From Kuschelorhynchus macadamiae (taxonomy: Eukaryota > Arthropoda > Insecta > Coleoptera > Curculionidae): DNA of 64,000 nucleotides. The notes beneath the pieces are model-generated. The model was given only the letters and a program-made list of their open reading frames with translations. It was not told the DNA's origin and ran no database searches. Positions 1 to 10,356 of this stretch are shown here, piece by piece (within the stretch, counting starts at the first letter, position 1; every line of letters starts with the position of its first letter). Location of the stretch: positions 868,001 through 932,000 of the forward strand of contig JAUTXW010000204.1 in assembly GCA_030620095.1 (NCBI GenBank), read 5' to 3'. A program made the translations under genes and the position numbers.

Positions 1-1066
1 ATTAGGGTATTTAGAAAAACTAAATAAAAAACACTATAAAACTCTGAAAACTAATAATTTTCTTGGGAACAGAACTAAAACGTAGACTCCTTAAAAAAAC
101 AAATAGGTAAGTAATATTACAGAAACAAAACTAACTACTTTTGCTCATTTACTGCAGCGTGGGAGACTTCGACCTTGATTTATCAAGAAACTGCTGCTTG
201 TTTGCCGCTAAGTCAAACCTGCTGTGCAACTGTGCGTGCGAAATAACGACGGGCGATCAGTGGCGGCTATTCAGGTGAAGTAGGTGAAGTGCTACTTAAC
301 CAGGAAAAATAAACAAGCAAACATCTAACTATATTTATTATATATCTCTTAAAATTTAAGTTCTTACATTCATTTAATTCACCTAATTGGCAAAAAATAG
401 ACTGTACATCTCGAGTAAATATTTTACTTGACCGTTGGCGGCATGTCTTTTTAAAACTTTCAATCGAACTTTGTTATAACAACTATAACAGTGGCGCAAA
501 CCGCTTCGACTTTGCTGGAGGTGCTATGTTTACGATTTCCCTACTACGTTGCCATGACAACGTGTTCGCGATGACGTCGAGCATATGGAAGTATAATGTT
601 AACCAGCGCCAATACTCTCGGTGAATTGCTAACGCAGTACACTACACCCACGTGTCCAATTTGGGGTGGTTGTTTACTTTTATTTTCGCGGATTTCGCTG
701 CAACCGGTTATTTCTTTTGCAGTTTACTTGACTGTTTTGTGTTATATTTATTTATAGTGTTGTTACAACTTTATTTGGTGTCGGGTTTACTAATTTACAT
801 TATTAATCAATCCGATCACGGATGTGGTTTGTATTTTGTTGAAAACTCCATTTAATCGATGGAAGGAACAAGATCAGAGTTTTAGTCGTCATCTTGGTTT
901 TCGGCGTAGAAATGGTTATGTAGTAGTCAAATATTACAAAAATTGTTTTGCTGGCCTTGTTTACTAGTTTCCAATGAATTTCAGTGTGGAATAAGGAAGG
1001 ATTTGCAGGTATGTTAAATATATGAAGGTCTCTCCATAAACATGAAGACTCGGCTGAGCATTTAAA

Positions 1067-3137
1067 ATGCGAATTAAAGCTAAAATTATTTGTAAAAAAT
1101 CAAAGCATATAGCTGACCCTTTAAAAGAAAATGCTAAACTATATAAAATAGATTTTAAGGAAAACGTCCGATTAAATAGACTATTTATGTGCTTGGTAAT
1201 TGACGCAGTTTTGTACCTTGCAAGACAAGAGACAGTCTTTCGCAGCCATGATGAGAGTAGCGAGTCAATAAAAAGGCGAATTTTAAAAAGCTTTTAGGTT
1301 TAATAATATCGAAAAGTTGTCAAGAACTAAAAGATCATCACGAAAAAATTAAAATGTTTTTACTGGTGACTCGAAAACTATTCAAAATGAAATAATTGAA
1401 TGCATTTCTGATTATTTAAATGATCACGTAAAAAATGAAATAATGAACACACAGTTTTTTTCTGTGCAAGTGGATGATACCACTGATATTACACAAACCT
1501 CCCAGTGCTCCATAATTTTAAGATACGTTAATTCAGAAGGGTCAGTAGTCGAGAGATTCTTAGGATTTTATAATGTCAGCTTTGATAGAACGTCTGTGAA
1601 TTTATGTTCTCTATTGGATCAAATTTTGGACCAATTTGACTATAAACATAAATTAATAAGGCAATGTTACGATGGCGCAAGTGTGATAAATGGCCATCTA
1701 AATGGCCTTCAAAAAAAAAAAAGAAAAAGCGCTGCAGGCTGAATTTGTCCATTGTCTTGCGCATCGTCTTAACCTTATGATGCAGCAAAGTTTAAAAATA
1801 TCTCTAAATGTCAAAATTTTTTGCAAGTCTTAGTGGTATTCCGTCATTCTTTCATCACTCAACCAAACGAACGCATGCTCTAACATCTGCATCTACGAGG
1901 CGCATACCAACAATTACAGAAACTCGTTGGTCGTCAAATTCGAAGTTAGCAAATGTGATTGTTCAAGACTGGAACAAATTAAAAGACGTCTTTGAATTTA
2001 TTACAAACTGTGACAAATCTGAAGAAAAATCAATACGGCTTGCGAGAGGATTTTTAGGTGAGCTGAACGATTTTGAATTCAAGTTTCTGGCATTAGTGTT
2101 TAATGACATTTTTTCAATCACGGACATACTATTCGCGTTCTTCAAAAAAAATCGTTTGATAGTCATTTTTGCATATCCAATATATAACTATGTCGTGAGG
2201 CGCTTTGTAAAAAAAGAAATAAACATTTTTTTAATACCATGTTTGATAAAGCAAATTCTATTACAGAAATAAATCATTACAAACGTGAGCTTGCTGAGCT
2301 TTCACCTTCAATCATCATGAAATCATGATCGCAGGAGGGTACCCTGTGACATAATCGAAAGCAATTCTTCTTGTAGGCCGTTTTGCACCTGCAGAAATTA
2401 TATATTTCTGCTATTATTCATATATCTTTTCCGGCCAAGAACTTTTGATAAAGATGTGTGAGAGCGCATTTTTATCGATTTTTAGTATCTACTCTCCGCA
2501 TGATGGTGCTAGTGCATATTTTTTAAATTACCTATGGGTTTGCAGCCGAAAATCACCGGAGCCCCAATAGGTGGTGCTAAATGTTACATTTAACTTGTAG
2601 TACTGTTTCAGTATGATAGACGTTTCGTTTTTGATTTTGTCATATCGAGCAATCTGTTATTTCAGATCTTCCTGGGTACAAACCTGCCTGATGAGGGTAG
2701 AGGCCCAGAAATCATGATCGCAGGAGGGTACCCTGTGACATAATCGAAAGCAATTCTTCTTGTAGGCCGTTTTGCACCTGCAGAAATTATATATTTCTGC
2801 TATTATTCATATATCTTTTCCGGCCAAGAACTTTTGATAAAGATGTGTGAGAGCGCATTTTTATCGATTTTTAGTAACAAAGCATATAAAGTTTTCCCTT
2901 ATATTGACAATACCGTCGACAAGTGCTTCAGTGGAAAGAAGTTTTTCTTGCCTTAAACATGTAAAAACTTATTTAAGAAATACAATTTCTCAAGAAAGAC
3001 TTACTTCTCTAGACAATATTTCAATTAAAAAAGAATTTCTGGAGGAGATTAGGGCAACTCATCCATTTTATGAGGATGTTATAAATATATTTGCTGCTAT
3101 AAAGGATAGGAGAAATGATTTAGTATACAAAATTTAG
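1067..3137 (+). pseudogene. hAT transposase (ZMYM1/DUF4371-like), broken
   Basis: This is the remnant of a DNA transposase that would cut and paste its element in the nucleus. Four open pieces remain, in family order. Piece 1067-1297 contains LARQETVFRSHDESSES, typical of the N-terminal half. Piece 1443-1742 contains FFSVQVDDTTDIT, the usual position of the first catalytic Asp of the RNase-H-like fold, and later IRQCYDGAS. Piece 1808-2272 contains TRWSSNSK and the helical insertion region. Piece 2847-3137 contains PSTSASVERSFSCLK, the hAT C-terminal dimerisation motif. The pieces lie in different frames, with stops and an A-run frameshift near 1710-1730. The segment 2319-2876 replaces sequence that the copy at 16.9-18.1 kb keeps. 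A full-length family member would be roughly 600-800 residues, so this copy is inactive. Confidence 0.8.
2319..2876. repeat. 169-bp direct repeats around a 220-bp unique core
   Basis: Bases 2319-2487 recur at 2708-2876 (offset 389) with essentially no differences by eye. Between them, 2488-2707 is single-copy. The block interrupts the hAT transposase just before the C-terminal segment. The relative at 16.9-18.1 kb has ordinary transposase sequence there, so this is an insertion or a replacement. No coding similarity was recognised. The repeats do not begin TG or end CA, so a classical LTR structure is not supported. Confidence 0.75.
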
Positions 3138-3259
3138 GTAAGTCGTAAAAAATATTCTACATCTTCCACATATAAAAAAATTCTGGAAAAAAAATTATTG
3201 CGATATTTTCTTGCTTCATTTGCACTTCACTTATTTTTTTCACCCGCGAGCCGCCACTG

Positions 3260-3970
3260 CGATCGATACGGCGACGGGCAAGTTACGAGCTCCGGCAAAA
3301 CTGCTTTTTTGAAGCATCTATTTGAAAGCTGCTATTTAAAAGTAGCAATAACTGCCTCAACTGCTATCTAAAATTAGTCGATTTGTCCGCCACTACATCG
3401 AGCAAGCCTACGTGAAATTACACATAGAGGTGGTAACGGCATATTGATATTTATTTTATCTCGATAAGTATAAAAAAATAACCACCGGGCGCTGACAAGC
3501 CAGAAGAGGAATTTTATTGATCCGCATTTTTTCTTGTCCTTTGGGGGGAGGGATGATCAACCCCCTTAGATCCGCCCTTGACTACTATAGAATACTAAAG
3601 TAGAAAGCTGCATGTTAGTGATGAGCGATTCCGTGGCTTTCTAGTCACGGTGTTATTTGAGACCGTGATTTTTTGGTATCAGTGAATATAAAGCGTGACG
3701 TGATCACAGTTTTGAGTGATCTGTTATAGAGTTATACTTTCACAATGAATTAGCAGTTTCTTGAGTTTCTTCACAGACTGGAGAAAGGTTTCAAGTTTTT
3801 GTAGAGAGACGGCAAAGGAATCAAAGTGTGACATTTCTTAATAAAACAAAATTAACGTTTTGAGAATTATATTAATAAAAACCAGAAATGTATTATTATA
3901 TAATTTACTATAAATATTAACAGGAATAACAAAGCAAAAAATCAACTAATAAATTCAAATTAAAAAGGAA
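3260..3970. other. Flank with no recognised feature
   Basis: This is mixed, moderately AT-rich sequence between the hAT end and a short TIR element. It has no convincing open frame and no repeat shared with the rest of the window that I could see. Confidence 0.4.
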
Positions 3971-4186
3971 CCCGTATTCACTAAAGAGGTTTAAATTTAG
4001 ACCTGGTCTAACTTGACAGTTATAGGTTTAAACTGACAAATGTAACCACTGAACAAATAATTTTTGTAAACGTCACAATTACAAAGTGACAATGACATAA
4101 GTAAAACACAACTGGTGAACTAACAGTTTTAACTGTCATGGCAACAAGATCTGGTCTAACTCTTAAACCTTCTTAGTGAATACGGG
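3971..4186. mobile_element. Short TIR element (MITE), 216 bp
   Basis: The ends are inverted repeats starting CCCGTATTCACTAA and ending TTAGTGAATACGGG. About 23 bp match with two mismatches, and weaker matching (a TAGACC motif on each side) continues to about 40 bp. No coding capacity is present. I could not identify a clean target duplication, so the superfamily stays open. A non-autonomous DNA transposon is the simplest reading. Confidence 0.7.
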
Positions 4187-5524
4187 AGCAAGTGTTTGTG
4201 ATTGTAAAATAACAAATAAGATATTCATTCATTTCCTGCTAAATCCCGTGAAGTTCTCCCATTTTCTGAGTTGAATTCAGTGCTTCGTTTCAGTCTTCAG
4301 CAAGTATTGTATTAATATAATTGATTTGGATGACTGCAACTCTGTTCATTTCGACCTTAATTTCACTAAAGGTCAAAATATGTTACAATGTAAAACAAAA
4401 CAGGATACATCTGATGATTCAGTTTTAAAAACCGATCAACATCATTCATTAACTCCACATGGCATCCCTGGTTGCTGTTTCAAAAAGTTTATTTCAGTTT
4501 GACACCAAATAAGTCCAGTACAGCGATAAGAATTTCTTCCAAATACCGCTAAGTCTAAACTTTACAAGGGCGTTTTTTGGTTACCCTTTCTTGATATTTT
4601 CAATATTGAATAATCTATATTATATTACAAAGCATGTAGAAGTTAAAACCACATATTTTTTACAAGCTTTGCCGCAAGAGCATATAGAAAAAAAACAATT
4701 TTACCTTAAAGGAGTCCTATTAGACCTTTGTTATTCTAAAATACGAAACAGTATCGATAAAAAGTAAATTTTATCCCTTGTGATTGTATTCAACTCGTTC
4801 ACATATCGAAATACAAAGGAAAAGTATAAGTTTATTTCATTTTTATTTTATAGCCCACAAAAAAGATTTTGCATATACTTTAAATACAAACCGTAAGTGG
4901 CTACTGATGCAATCTTTGCCCTATTCGTTATGAACGTATCTTCCTGTTTTTAGTATTTGTTTTTCGACACTTTTAATAATTTGCTTAAGCCCCTGTTTCG
5001 TCTTGCATTAAAATTTGATCCTTTATTATTATGAGTTGGTTTACCATCTTACTATGATCACTTTTTATATGGGAAAAAAATTAAATCGTAAGTAACAGGT
5101 ATACCCTATACCCCTAGCTGAAATAAATATAGTGGCAGTTTCTTTCTCTGAAATTTAAATTTAAGGATAGTTCCAAAATTTATTTCATTACAGCAAACTA
5201 CAATATTTGCAGGAAGCATTTTAGTATGGAAATACATTTAACATTGGAATAGTGTTCAATATTGGTTTCGGCTTCTATATTTAGTCGGTCGTCAAGTTAA
5301 GATAAGCTAACGCACTATTTTGGCAGCTACTTATATTCTATTATATTATATTCTATTAAAATACAAATTCAGTTAAGAAATCTACTCTTAGTTTTAATGG
5401 CTTCATTTGTTGACCAATATGACTGTCCTAGATTTTCTTCCTCGAGAGAGATGTGTTTACGTGGTGGGGTGTAAAAATGTACCCCAAATTAGAAACACAA
5501 TTCTTGAAATCAATTAGTGCTAAT
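4187..5524. other. AT-rich stretch without recognised genes
   Basis: About 1.3 kb of AT-rich sequence with short open frames only. I see no transposon protein similarity, tandem repeat or RNA gene in it. Confidence 0.4.
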
Positions 5525-5574
5525 TAGATCAAAATACAAGAGTTCTAACCACACTACACCACAACTTGTTACGT

Positions 5575-5617
5575 TCTGGACGCGCGTTTCGCTAACCAAG
5601 TTAGCATCATCAGCAGA
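5575..5617 (-). ncRNA. Hammerhead-like ribozyme core, left arm
   Basis: On the minus strand the order is TCTG, CTGATGA, a GCTAAC/GTTAGC stem with a 3-nt loop, GAAA, the self-complementary ACGCGCGT, then cleavage triplet GTC and CAGA, which pairs with TCTG. This matches a type I hammerhead with a minimal stem III, the form reported for Penelope-like elements and thought to work as a dimer. One extra U lies between CUGAUGA and stem II in my alignment, which departs from the textbook core. Activity is not shown. Confidence 0.6.
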
Positions 5618-5671
5618 TGATATAAACTAAAGTAACTTATCCTAACCGAGACTATTTATAGGTAAATGTGG

Positions 5672-5872
5672 TCACACTTGGTTGCACCCGACTGCACCGT
5701 TGTCAAGTAAACAATAGAGGGGACTATAGGGAATAGGCCCTCTGTCTTTATTTAGTGCTCTCTTACCACATTTAACTATTTCTATACTCTCAAATGCATC
5801 CAATAATCTATTATTAGATACATTTTTAATCAACTTAAGATTATTTATTCCTATTCGGTGATTGTTTTCCAA
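5672..5872 (-). pseudogene. Penelope-like protein C-terminal fragment, left arm
   Basis: A 66-codon open stretch contains NRLLDAFESIEIVK followed by ALNKDRGPIPYSPL. In Penelope-like proteins the GIY-YIG endonuclease domain ends with a helix carrying a conserved Glu (here in the FESIEI region), followed by an LN-D-GPI-like tail. Only that tail is left, with no reverse transcriptase or GIY-YIG core in this arm. It is the mirror of the fragment at 5921-6120 and has a 4-bp insertion near its inner end. The open frame begins in spacer sequence, so its Met is not a real start. The family assignment is from recalled motif layout and is moderately sure. Confidence 0.55.
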
Positions 5873-5920
5873 AGCATGTTGGGCAACGCTTGACTTTTCT
5901 GTTCAGAACAGAACAGAGAA

Positions 5921-6120
5921 CACCGAATAGGAATAATCTTAAGTTGATTAAAAATGTATCTAATAATAGATTATTGGATGCATTTGAGAGTATAGAAATA
6001 GTTAAATGTGGTAAGAAAGCACTAAATAAAGACAGAGGGCCTATTCCCTATAGTCCCTCTATTGTTTACTTGACAACGGTGCAGTCGGGTGCAACCAAGT
6101 GTGACCACATTTACCTATAA
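5921..6120 (+). pseudogene. Penelope-like protein C-terminal fragment, right arm
   Basis: This is the inverted partner of the left-arm fragment. It contains the same NNLKLIKNVSNNRLLDAFES stretch followed by KKALNKDRGPIPYSPS, and then runs on into non-coding tail until a stop at 6118-6120. It would be the extreme C-terminus of a GIY-YIG-containing retroelement protein that nicks target DNA and primes reverse transcription. Everything upstream is missing, so it has no function here. The frame is closer to the probable original than the left arm, because the 4-bp insertion is absent. Confidence 0.55.
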
Positions 6121-6145
6121 ATAGTAGTTACTTTAGTTTATATAA

Positions 6146-6188
6146 TCTGCTGATGATGCTAACTTGGTTAGCGAAACGCGCGTCCAGA
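6146..6188 (+). ncRNA. Hammerhead-like ribozyme core, right arm
   Basis: Stem I is 6146-6149 (TCTG) with 6185-6188 (CAGA). CTGATGA is at 6150-6156. Stem II is 6158-6163 (GCTAAC) with 6167-6172 (GTTAGC), and GAAA is at 6173-6176. Stem III is the palindrome ACGCGCGT at 6176-6183, and the cleavage triplet GTC is at 6182-6184. An unpaired T at 6157 is extra. It lies just downstream of the protein tail, the position of ribozymes in Penelope-like terminal repeats. The core is identical to that in the left arm. Confidence 0.6.
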
Positions 6189-6604
6189 ACGTAACAAGTT
6201 GTGGTGTAGTGTGGTTAGAACTCTTGTATTTTGATCTATCTTCCACCACAGGTTCCAGTGTTAGGACTTAACAGTGCTAATTATATTTCATTATAAGAAA
6301 AATTGGATTTGGGTATTAAGATGAAAAGGGGAAAAATTGATAGGTATACAAATTTCACAAATGTCCACATTTGTCTATCGGTGGACCACTTGGCTCCTTA
6401 AAGTCCCTAGTTTCCCATACAGAGTTCGTTGCCCCATCACTCGGCTTCTCAAAGTCTCTTGCCCCATACATGCAGTCCAGGTCTTCAACATCTGGTTAGT
6501 CAATTTTATTTGGTTAGAGGAAGTTTTTGGAAAACAGGTCGAATTGTAATTTATCTAAAGTATTTCCAGCCCTACCTCCGTAGAGAGTTGTTGATTTTTA
6601 ACAA

Positions 6605-7426
6605 CTAGACTAGGTTCAGCTTGAGTGTCATCTTCGAAGAAAGGTTTGATTTCTTCGAGAAGACGCTCTGCTTGAAGAGTGCTGAAGTTGTGTCACATCC
6701 AATTGTAGCGTGGAGAAATATGAGTGGCCTTCTGATGTTGTCTGCTAGGTTGAAGCTGTTGGGACCTAATACTTTTGATGGGGTCATTCCTCTTTCAGGT
6801 TTTGAGAGATATATGTTTGCTGATGGGGTGGCTAGGGCATTGATAATGATGAAAACGTGCCTATCCTTACCAAACACCACAACCTTCTCATGCTCCTGTG
6901 ATACTTCAAGAGCCGTGGCAACAATCAGATGATCTGAGACTTCATTAGCTTATTTTACCAATATGCTTCCACCTTCAAGCCTCTCATTAAGCAAGCTAAT
7001 GAGACGCCCTTTTTTTCTGTCGTCTGTAAAGATGACCTCAGGAGCAGTGTGTCTTTTGCTTCGGCGGAGGCGCTCAGCAGATTTTTGATGCTTTCGGTGA
7101 ACAGGTTTTCTGGGTAGCGTGAAACACCACACTTATCGCACTGTGGTATTAATGTCTTTTTAGGTAGTCAACGTATTTGGTTAGGATTAACTGCAATATT
7201 TTACTATCCTTCCACACAATCCAGTGGAGAAGAAATCTACTATCGATGACAAAAGCTCTACCTCATTCAGTTGTGTGAACAAGTTATATAACACTGACTT
7301 GGGAGTATTCGTTATTCCAATCGCATCGAACAGAAAGAGAGGATAGGGTGCCAGCTCATAAACTAAAGAATCAGAAAGAAAATACATTTTCACTAAGGCT
7401 AAATAGGTCTTGCTACAACCATGCAA
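6605..7426 (-). pseudogene. Degenerate PIN/XPG-like nuclease-type gene of a multicopy family
   Basis: Reading on the minus strand from 7426, three pieces follow family order. SDSLVYELAPYPLFLFD is at 7187-7426. A basic linker and LISLLNERLEGGSILVK lie at 6950-7132, then a TAA at 6950-6952 where I would expect Gln before ANEVSDHLIVATALE. VVVFGKDRHVFIIINALATP and HATIGCDTTSALFKQ are at 6605-6880. The GCDTTSA motif with a preceding acidic DTDLL-like strand is typical of a FEN1/XPG-related family that is highly multicopy in arthropods. Here the acidic strand reads KDRH, so key acidic residues are lost as well as the frame. The family name is from memory of the motif, and its mobile host is not known to me. 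Confidence 0.5.
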
Positions 7427-7439
7427 TCATCCAACATCT

Positions 7440-8200
7440 CTGAGAGCCTGGATTGTAATACTCAGGATGACGTTATTTACACGGACGTTTCTAAAGCGTT
7501 CGATCGTTTTGATCAGCGTATTCTACTTTTAAATTATCCAGTTGTGGCTTTTCGGGACACTTGGTTAAATTTTTGTAAAGTTACCTTTTAAATCGGGCTC
7601 AATTTGTGCAGTATCATGGTCATATTTCAGACACTTTTATTGCTACGTCGGGTGTTCCCCAGGGGTCTGTTCTGGGTCCCTTATTTTTTAACATCTTTAT
7701 AAATGACATCGTTATCAGTACGAATAATAATTGTTTACAATTATGCTGACGGTTTATACTATAATACTACGTGCAATTGACTGTCTTTATGATTGCCGAA
7801 ACTTTAGCCTTTATTTTGTAACACTTAGTCAATGGTGTAAAAAAACAAATTGCCCCTTAACATCAATAAATGTAATGTTTTATCATTTGGTAGAAATAGA
7901 ATTTCTATGCTGTATGAGTATCGTATGGATGGTGTTGCTCTGAAACGGGTTGAACATTTGAGAGTTTTGGGAATCATATTTGATAGCAGGTTTTTATTTA
8001 TTCATCACATTGAAGATACTGTTAAGTCATCGGAATTTTGCGATTTCTCATACAATCTAGTCGGGAGTTTAAGTCTCCTGAAACCTTATGCTCGCTTTTA
8101 TATTCTCTATTCGTAGTATGTTAGAGTATGCCTCCTCTATTTGGCACCCAAATTATCAAGTGCATATTGACAAATTGCACTTTTTATATAATAATTATAT
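7440..8200 (+). pseudogene. LINE reverse transcriptase fragment (Jockey-like)
   Basis: The translation shows YTDVSKAFDRFD near 7477-7515, then GVPQGSVLGPLFFNIFINDI near 7645-7710, then NYADGLY where YADD is expected. After that come INKCNVLSFGRNR, LRVLGIIFDSRF and MLEYASSIWHPNY up to about 8160. These are the palm and thumb motifs of a non-LTR reverse transcriptase and its C-terminal tail, in the correct order. Stops and frame changes separate them, and one of the two catalytic Asp of YADD is Gly. The N-terminal endonuclease is absent. This is a dead, 5'-truncated copy. The Jockey-like assignment rests on the tail motif and is tentative. Confidence 0.75.
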
Positions 8201-9639
8201 TACTTTTTATATATTTATTATATTACTGAGACTAGCAAAATTGTGAGTGTAATAGACTCTTATAATTATACCACCTGCCTATGGTCAAAGGATATTTAAA
8301 TAAGTATGGCACGGTTCCTTAAGTGGTTATTACTTAAATTAGTTACGTTATTAGCAACTGGTATAAAGATACTTTACTTTGTTCCCTTCCCTTGTGGTAG
8401 GTTAATTGAATGAATATCCGAATTTCCCCGCCATCACAGAGGTACTCATTTTTGAATTGTTAGATTGTGGAGGAGAAATAACTGATAGAATCTCTATTGT
8501 TTAATGTTTCACTGGTTCTAACGCTTACCTTCTTCCAGTTAAGTATCTTTACACTACTATATTTCTTTTTTACATTGTTTTAAAAAAGTAAAGGTTTTAT
8601 TGTAGATATATTAACATTTAACTAAATAAATAACATCGTAAAAAAATAACAGAACCGCAACATAATCTTTGATTGTAAATAAGTATCAAAAATATTGTGA
8701 AATTAATTAAACTAATATATAATTTTAATTTGCGTGCACAATGACTACAGGCGCAACTTTTCAGATGCATGCAAATACAAATTCGAAATATCGCGTTACT
8801 GTGGTAAATAATTCAGGGCAAATTTATTCGAAATTAATGTCGTGGCAGTTAATGAAATTATCGTGAAAACGGTTACAAATGATAATAAGAATATGAAATA
8901 TGTTTTAATGCAATATGGTTTCAGCTATTTTATAAAACTTCGCCATTAAATTGGGGTGTATTTTTGTACATGCTCTGCATATTATGTAATAGAAAACACG
9001 GTAATTTGGAAGCTATTTACTATGGCAAAGTCATTACTTTGCTTGCTTGTCTGAAATTAAAAAATAACAGTTATCATGGACAGATCTTCATCAAGTCCTT
9101 ATTCTTGTCTTGCCTTTTCAAACCTAGCCTTGTTCTTGCTGCAGAAATAAGTCAAAAAGTAGGTGAACAAAAAGCAAGGTATGATAAGACCGTATTTTTA
9201 ACCGACTTCAAAAAATATATTTAGGGTTTAAATTTTCAGCAAATATTCAGGATAGTACCATAGCAACCACATCGAAAAAATTAAAAATGGAATGACGCCA
9301 TTTTGAATCTCTTCTAACCTATGAGTTCCCGCGATAAATTTAAAATGCATTATATTGTCTTGAAATTTGTGTGTTGGTGTAATTAACCAAAAAGTAATTT
9401 CTGCGCAATCTGAATTACGTTGCCTCCTAGGGAGAACCTATTTTTACTTCAGGTTAGTTCGGTTATTAAACATTTTAATCAATGTTTAAAATATTAAATA
9501 ATTATTCACTAAACTCGTTTTGTCCGACTTGCATTGTTTTATTATTTCAGTTTCACAACGTTTCAAATTATCTCTAACCGTTTTCAAATGCGTTTTCAAA
9601 CTAAACGCCAACTCTAAAGCTACGGGCTACTACTAGGCG
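8201..9639. other. AT-rich stretch, no recognised gene
   Basis: One 86-codon open frame (8964-9224, plus) has no motif I recognise and lacks supporting context. Otherwise this is AT-rich sequence without clear repeats. It may hold old transposon tails that can no longer be read by eye. Confidence 0.35.
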
Positions 9640-10175
9640 TGTGCGGTGATGCGTGAAGTGTTCGCCCCCTGGTTACCTGAGTCATGAATTTTAGGAGGTC
9701 AGTTTGAGCTAGAAGCGGTTTCCATATGTTTGGAATATCGACGCTATGCTTACTGAATATGCCTTGATTCCTTTCTATGAAAGCTGCTTCTATAAACTTT
9801 CGTTTTCGACAGTGCTGGTCCCTATGCTAAATTTTAGCCTCTGGCAACTGCATCTGGTGTTGGTTTGACCAGACATGAGAGGGCGTTTTGTCTTTTCAAT
9901 ATAGAGTCAACACATTCAGACATCGGTTTTGATGTTGAAATCCCTGGCTATTCTCTGAGTCTTTTCAGATGTTCTCTTAATTGGTATTGTGAGAAATGGT
10001 GTTGTTTCTTGTAGATCTGAATGCGTCATAGTATGATGATTATTTTGTAATTTTGATATTGTATTACTTATTAATCTTTCAAAGCAACCATTCTGCAACA
10101 GATCCTTTTTTATGTCTTCAATATCTGCCTAAATCTCTAATTCTGATGCCCTCTACAAATCGCTTTACGAGAATG
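9640..10175 (-). pseudogene. Penelope-like element fragment
   Basis: On the minus strand the order is ADIEDIKKDLLQNGCFERLI, then TTPFLTIPIKRTSEKTQRIARDFNI, a linker VKPTPDAV, and a tail AAFIERNQGIFSKHSVDIPNIWKP. In Penelope-like proteins the segment after the reverse transcriptase reads L-P-(Y/I)-x-x-G-x-S-E-K-I-x-R-I and leads to the GIY-YIG endonuclease, whose end helix contains E-A-x-x-I-x-x-N. The linker and the tail are both recognisable, but the GIY-YIG core between them is deleted. There are stops and frame changes. The tail differs from the tail in the 5.5-6.2 kb arms, so this is probably a different subfamily. Confidence 0.55.
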
Positions 10176-10356
10176 TCAAGAAAAAACAAAGAAGAATTTT
10201 ATTTCTTCTCCATTACAAACTTAATACATGTTATGTTAAGCTATTTCAGCGATTGAAAAATTCTGTCAAATAACTGTCATTGCAGTCAAAAATAATAAAA
10301 GAATTATTCAAACCCGCAAAAACAATAACATAGTCACAAATAGTCAAATTCCTGAT

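Larger units (their letters stand above)
258..3259 (+). mobile_element. hAT transposon, copy 1, decayed
   Basis: The ends are inverted: CAGTGGCGGCT at 258-268 and AGCCGCCACTG at 3249-3259. The 8 bp outside each end (CGGGCGAT and CGATCGAT) agree at 6 of 8 positions, which fits an aged 8-bp target duplication, the hAT hallmark. Inside are pieces of a hAT transposase on the plus strand ending in the C-terminal dimerisation region. The element shares both ends and much internal sequence with the shorter copy at 16892-18122, which confirms the borders. The middle is disturbed by a 169-bp direct duplication. It is non-functional as it stands. Confidence 0.85.
5525..6238. mobile_element. Inverted pair of Penelope-like 3' ends (714-bp palindrome)
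   Basis: Two arms, 5525-5860 and 5921-6238, are inverted copies around a 60-bp spacer. They differ mainly by a 4-bp and a ~13-bp indel and scattered changes. Each arm carries, outward, the last codons of a Penelope-like protein, a non-coding tail and a hammerhead-like core, ending at CTTGTATTTTGATC. Penelope-like elements (reverse transcriptase plus GIY-YIG endonuclease) are known to carry hammerhead motifs in their terminal repeats and to insert as inverted or tandem partial copies. The family call is inferred from the protein tail and the ribozyme core together. Confidence 0.7.

Noticed and set aside
652..855. 67-codon hydrophobic open frame inside hAT copy 1
   Set aside because: It is not in the transposase order, is T-rich, and the corresponding region in copy 2 is not conserved as a frame.
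2319..2876. Classical LTR retrotransposon
   Set aside because: The 169-bp repeats lack TG/CA ends, and no primer site or coding region is present.
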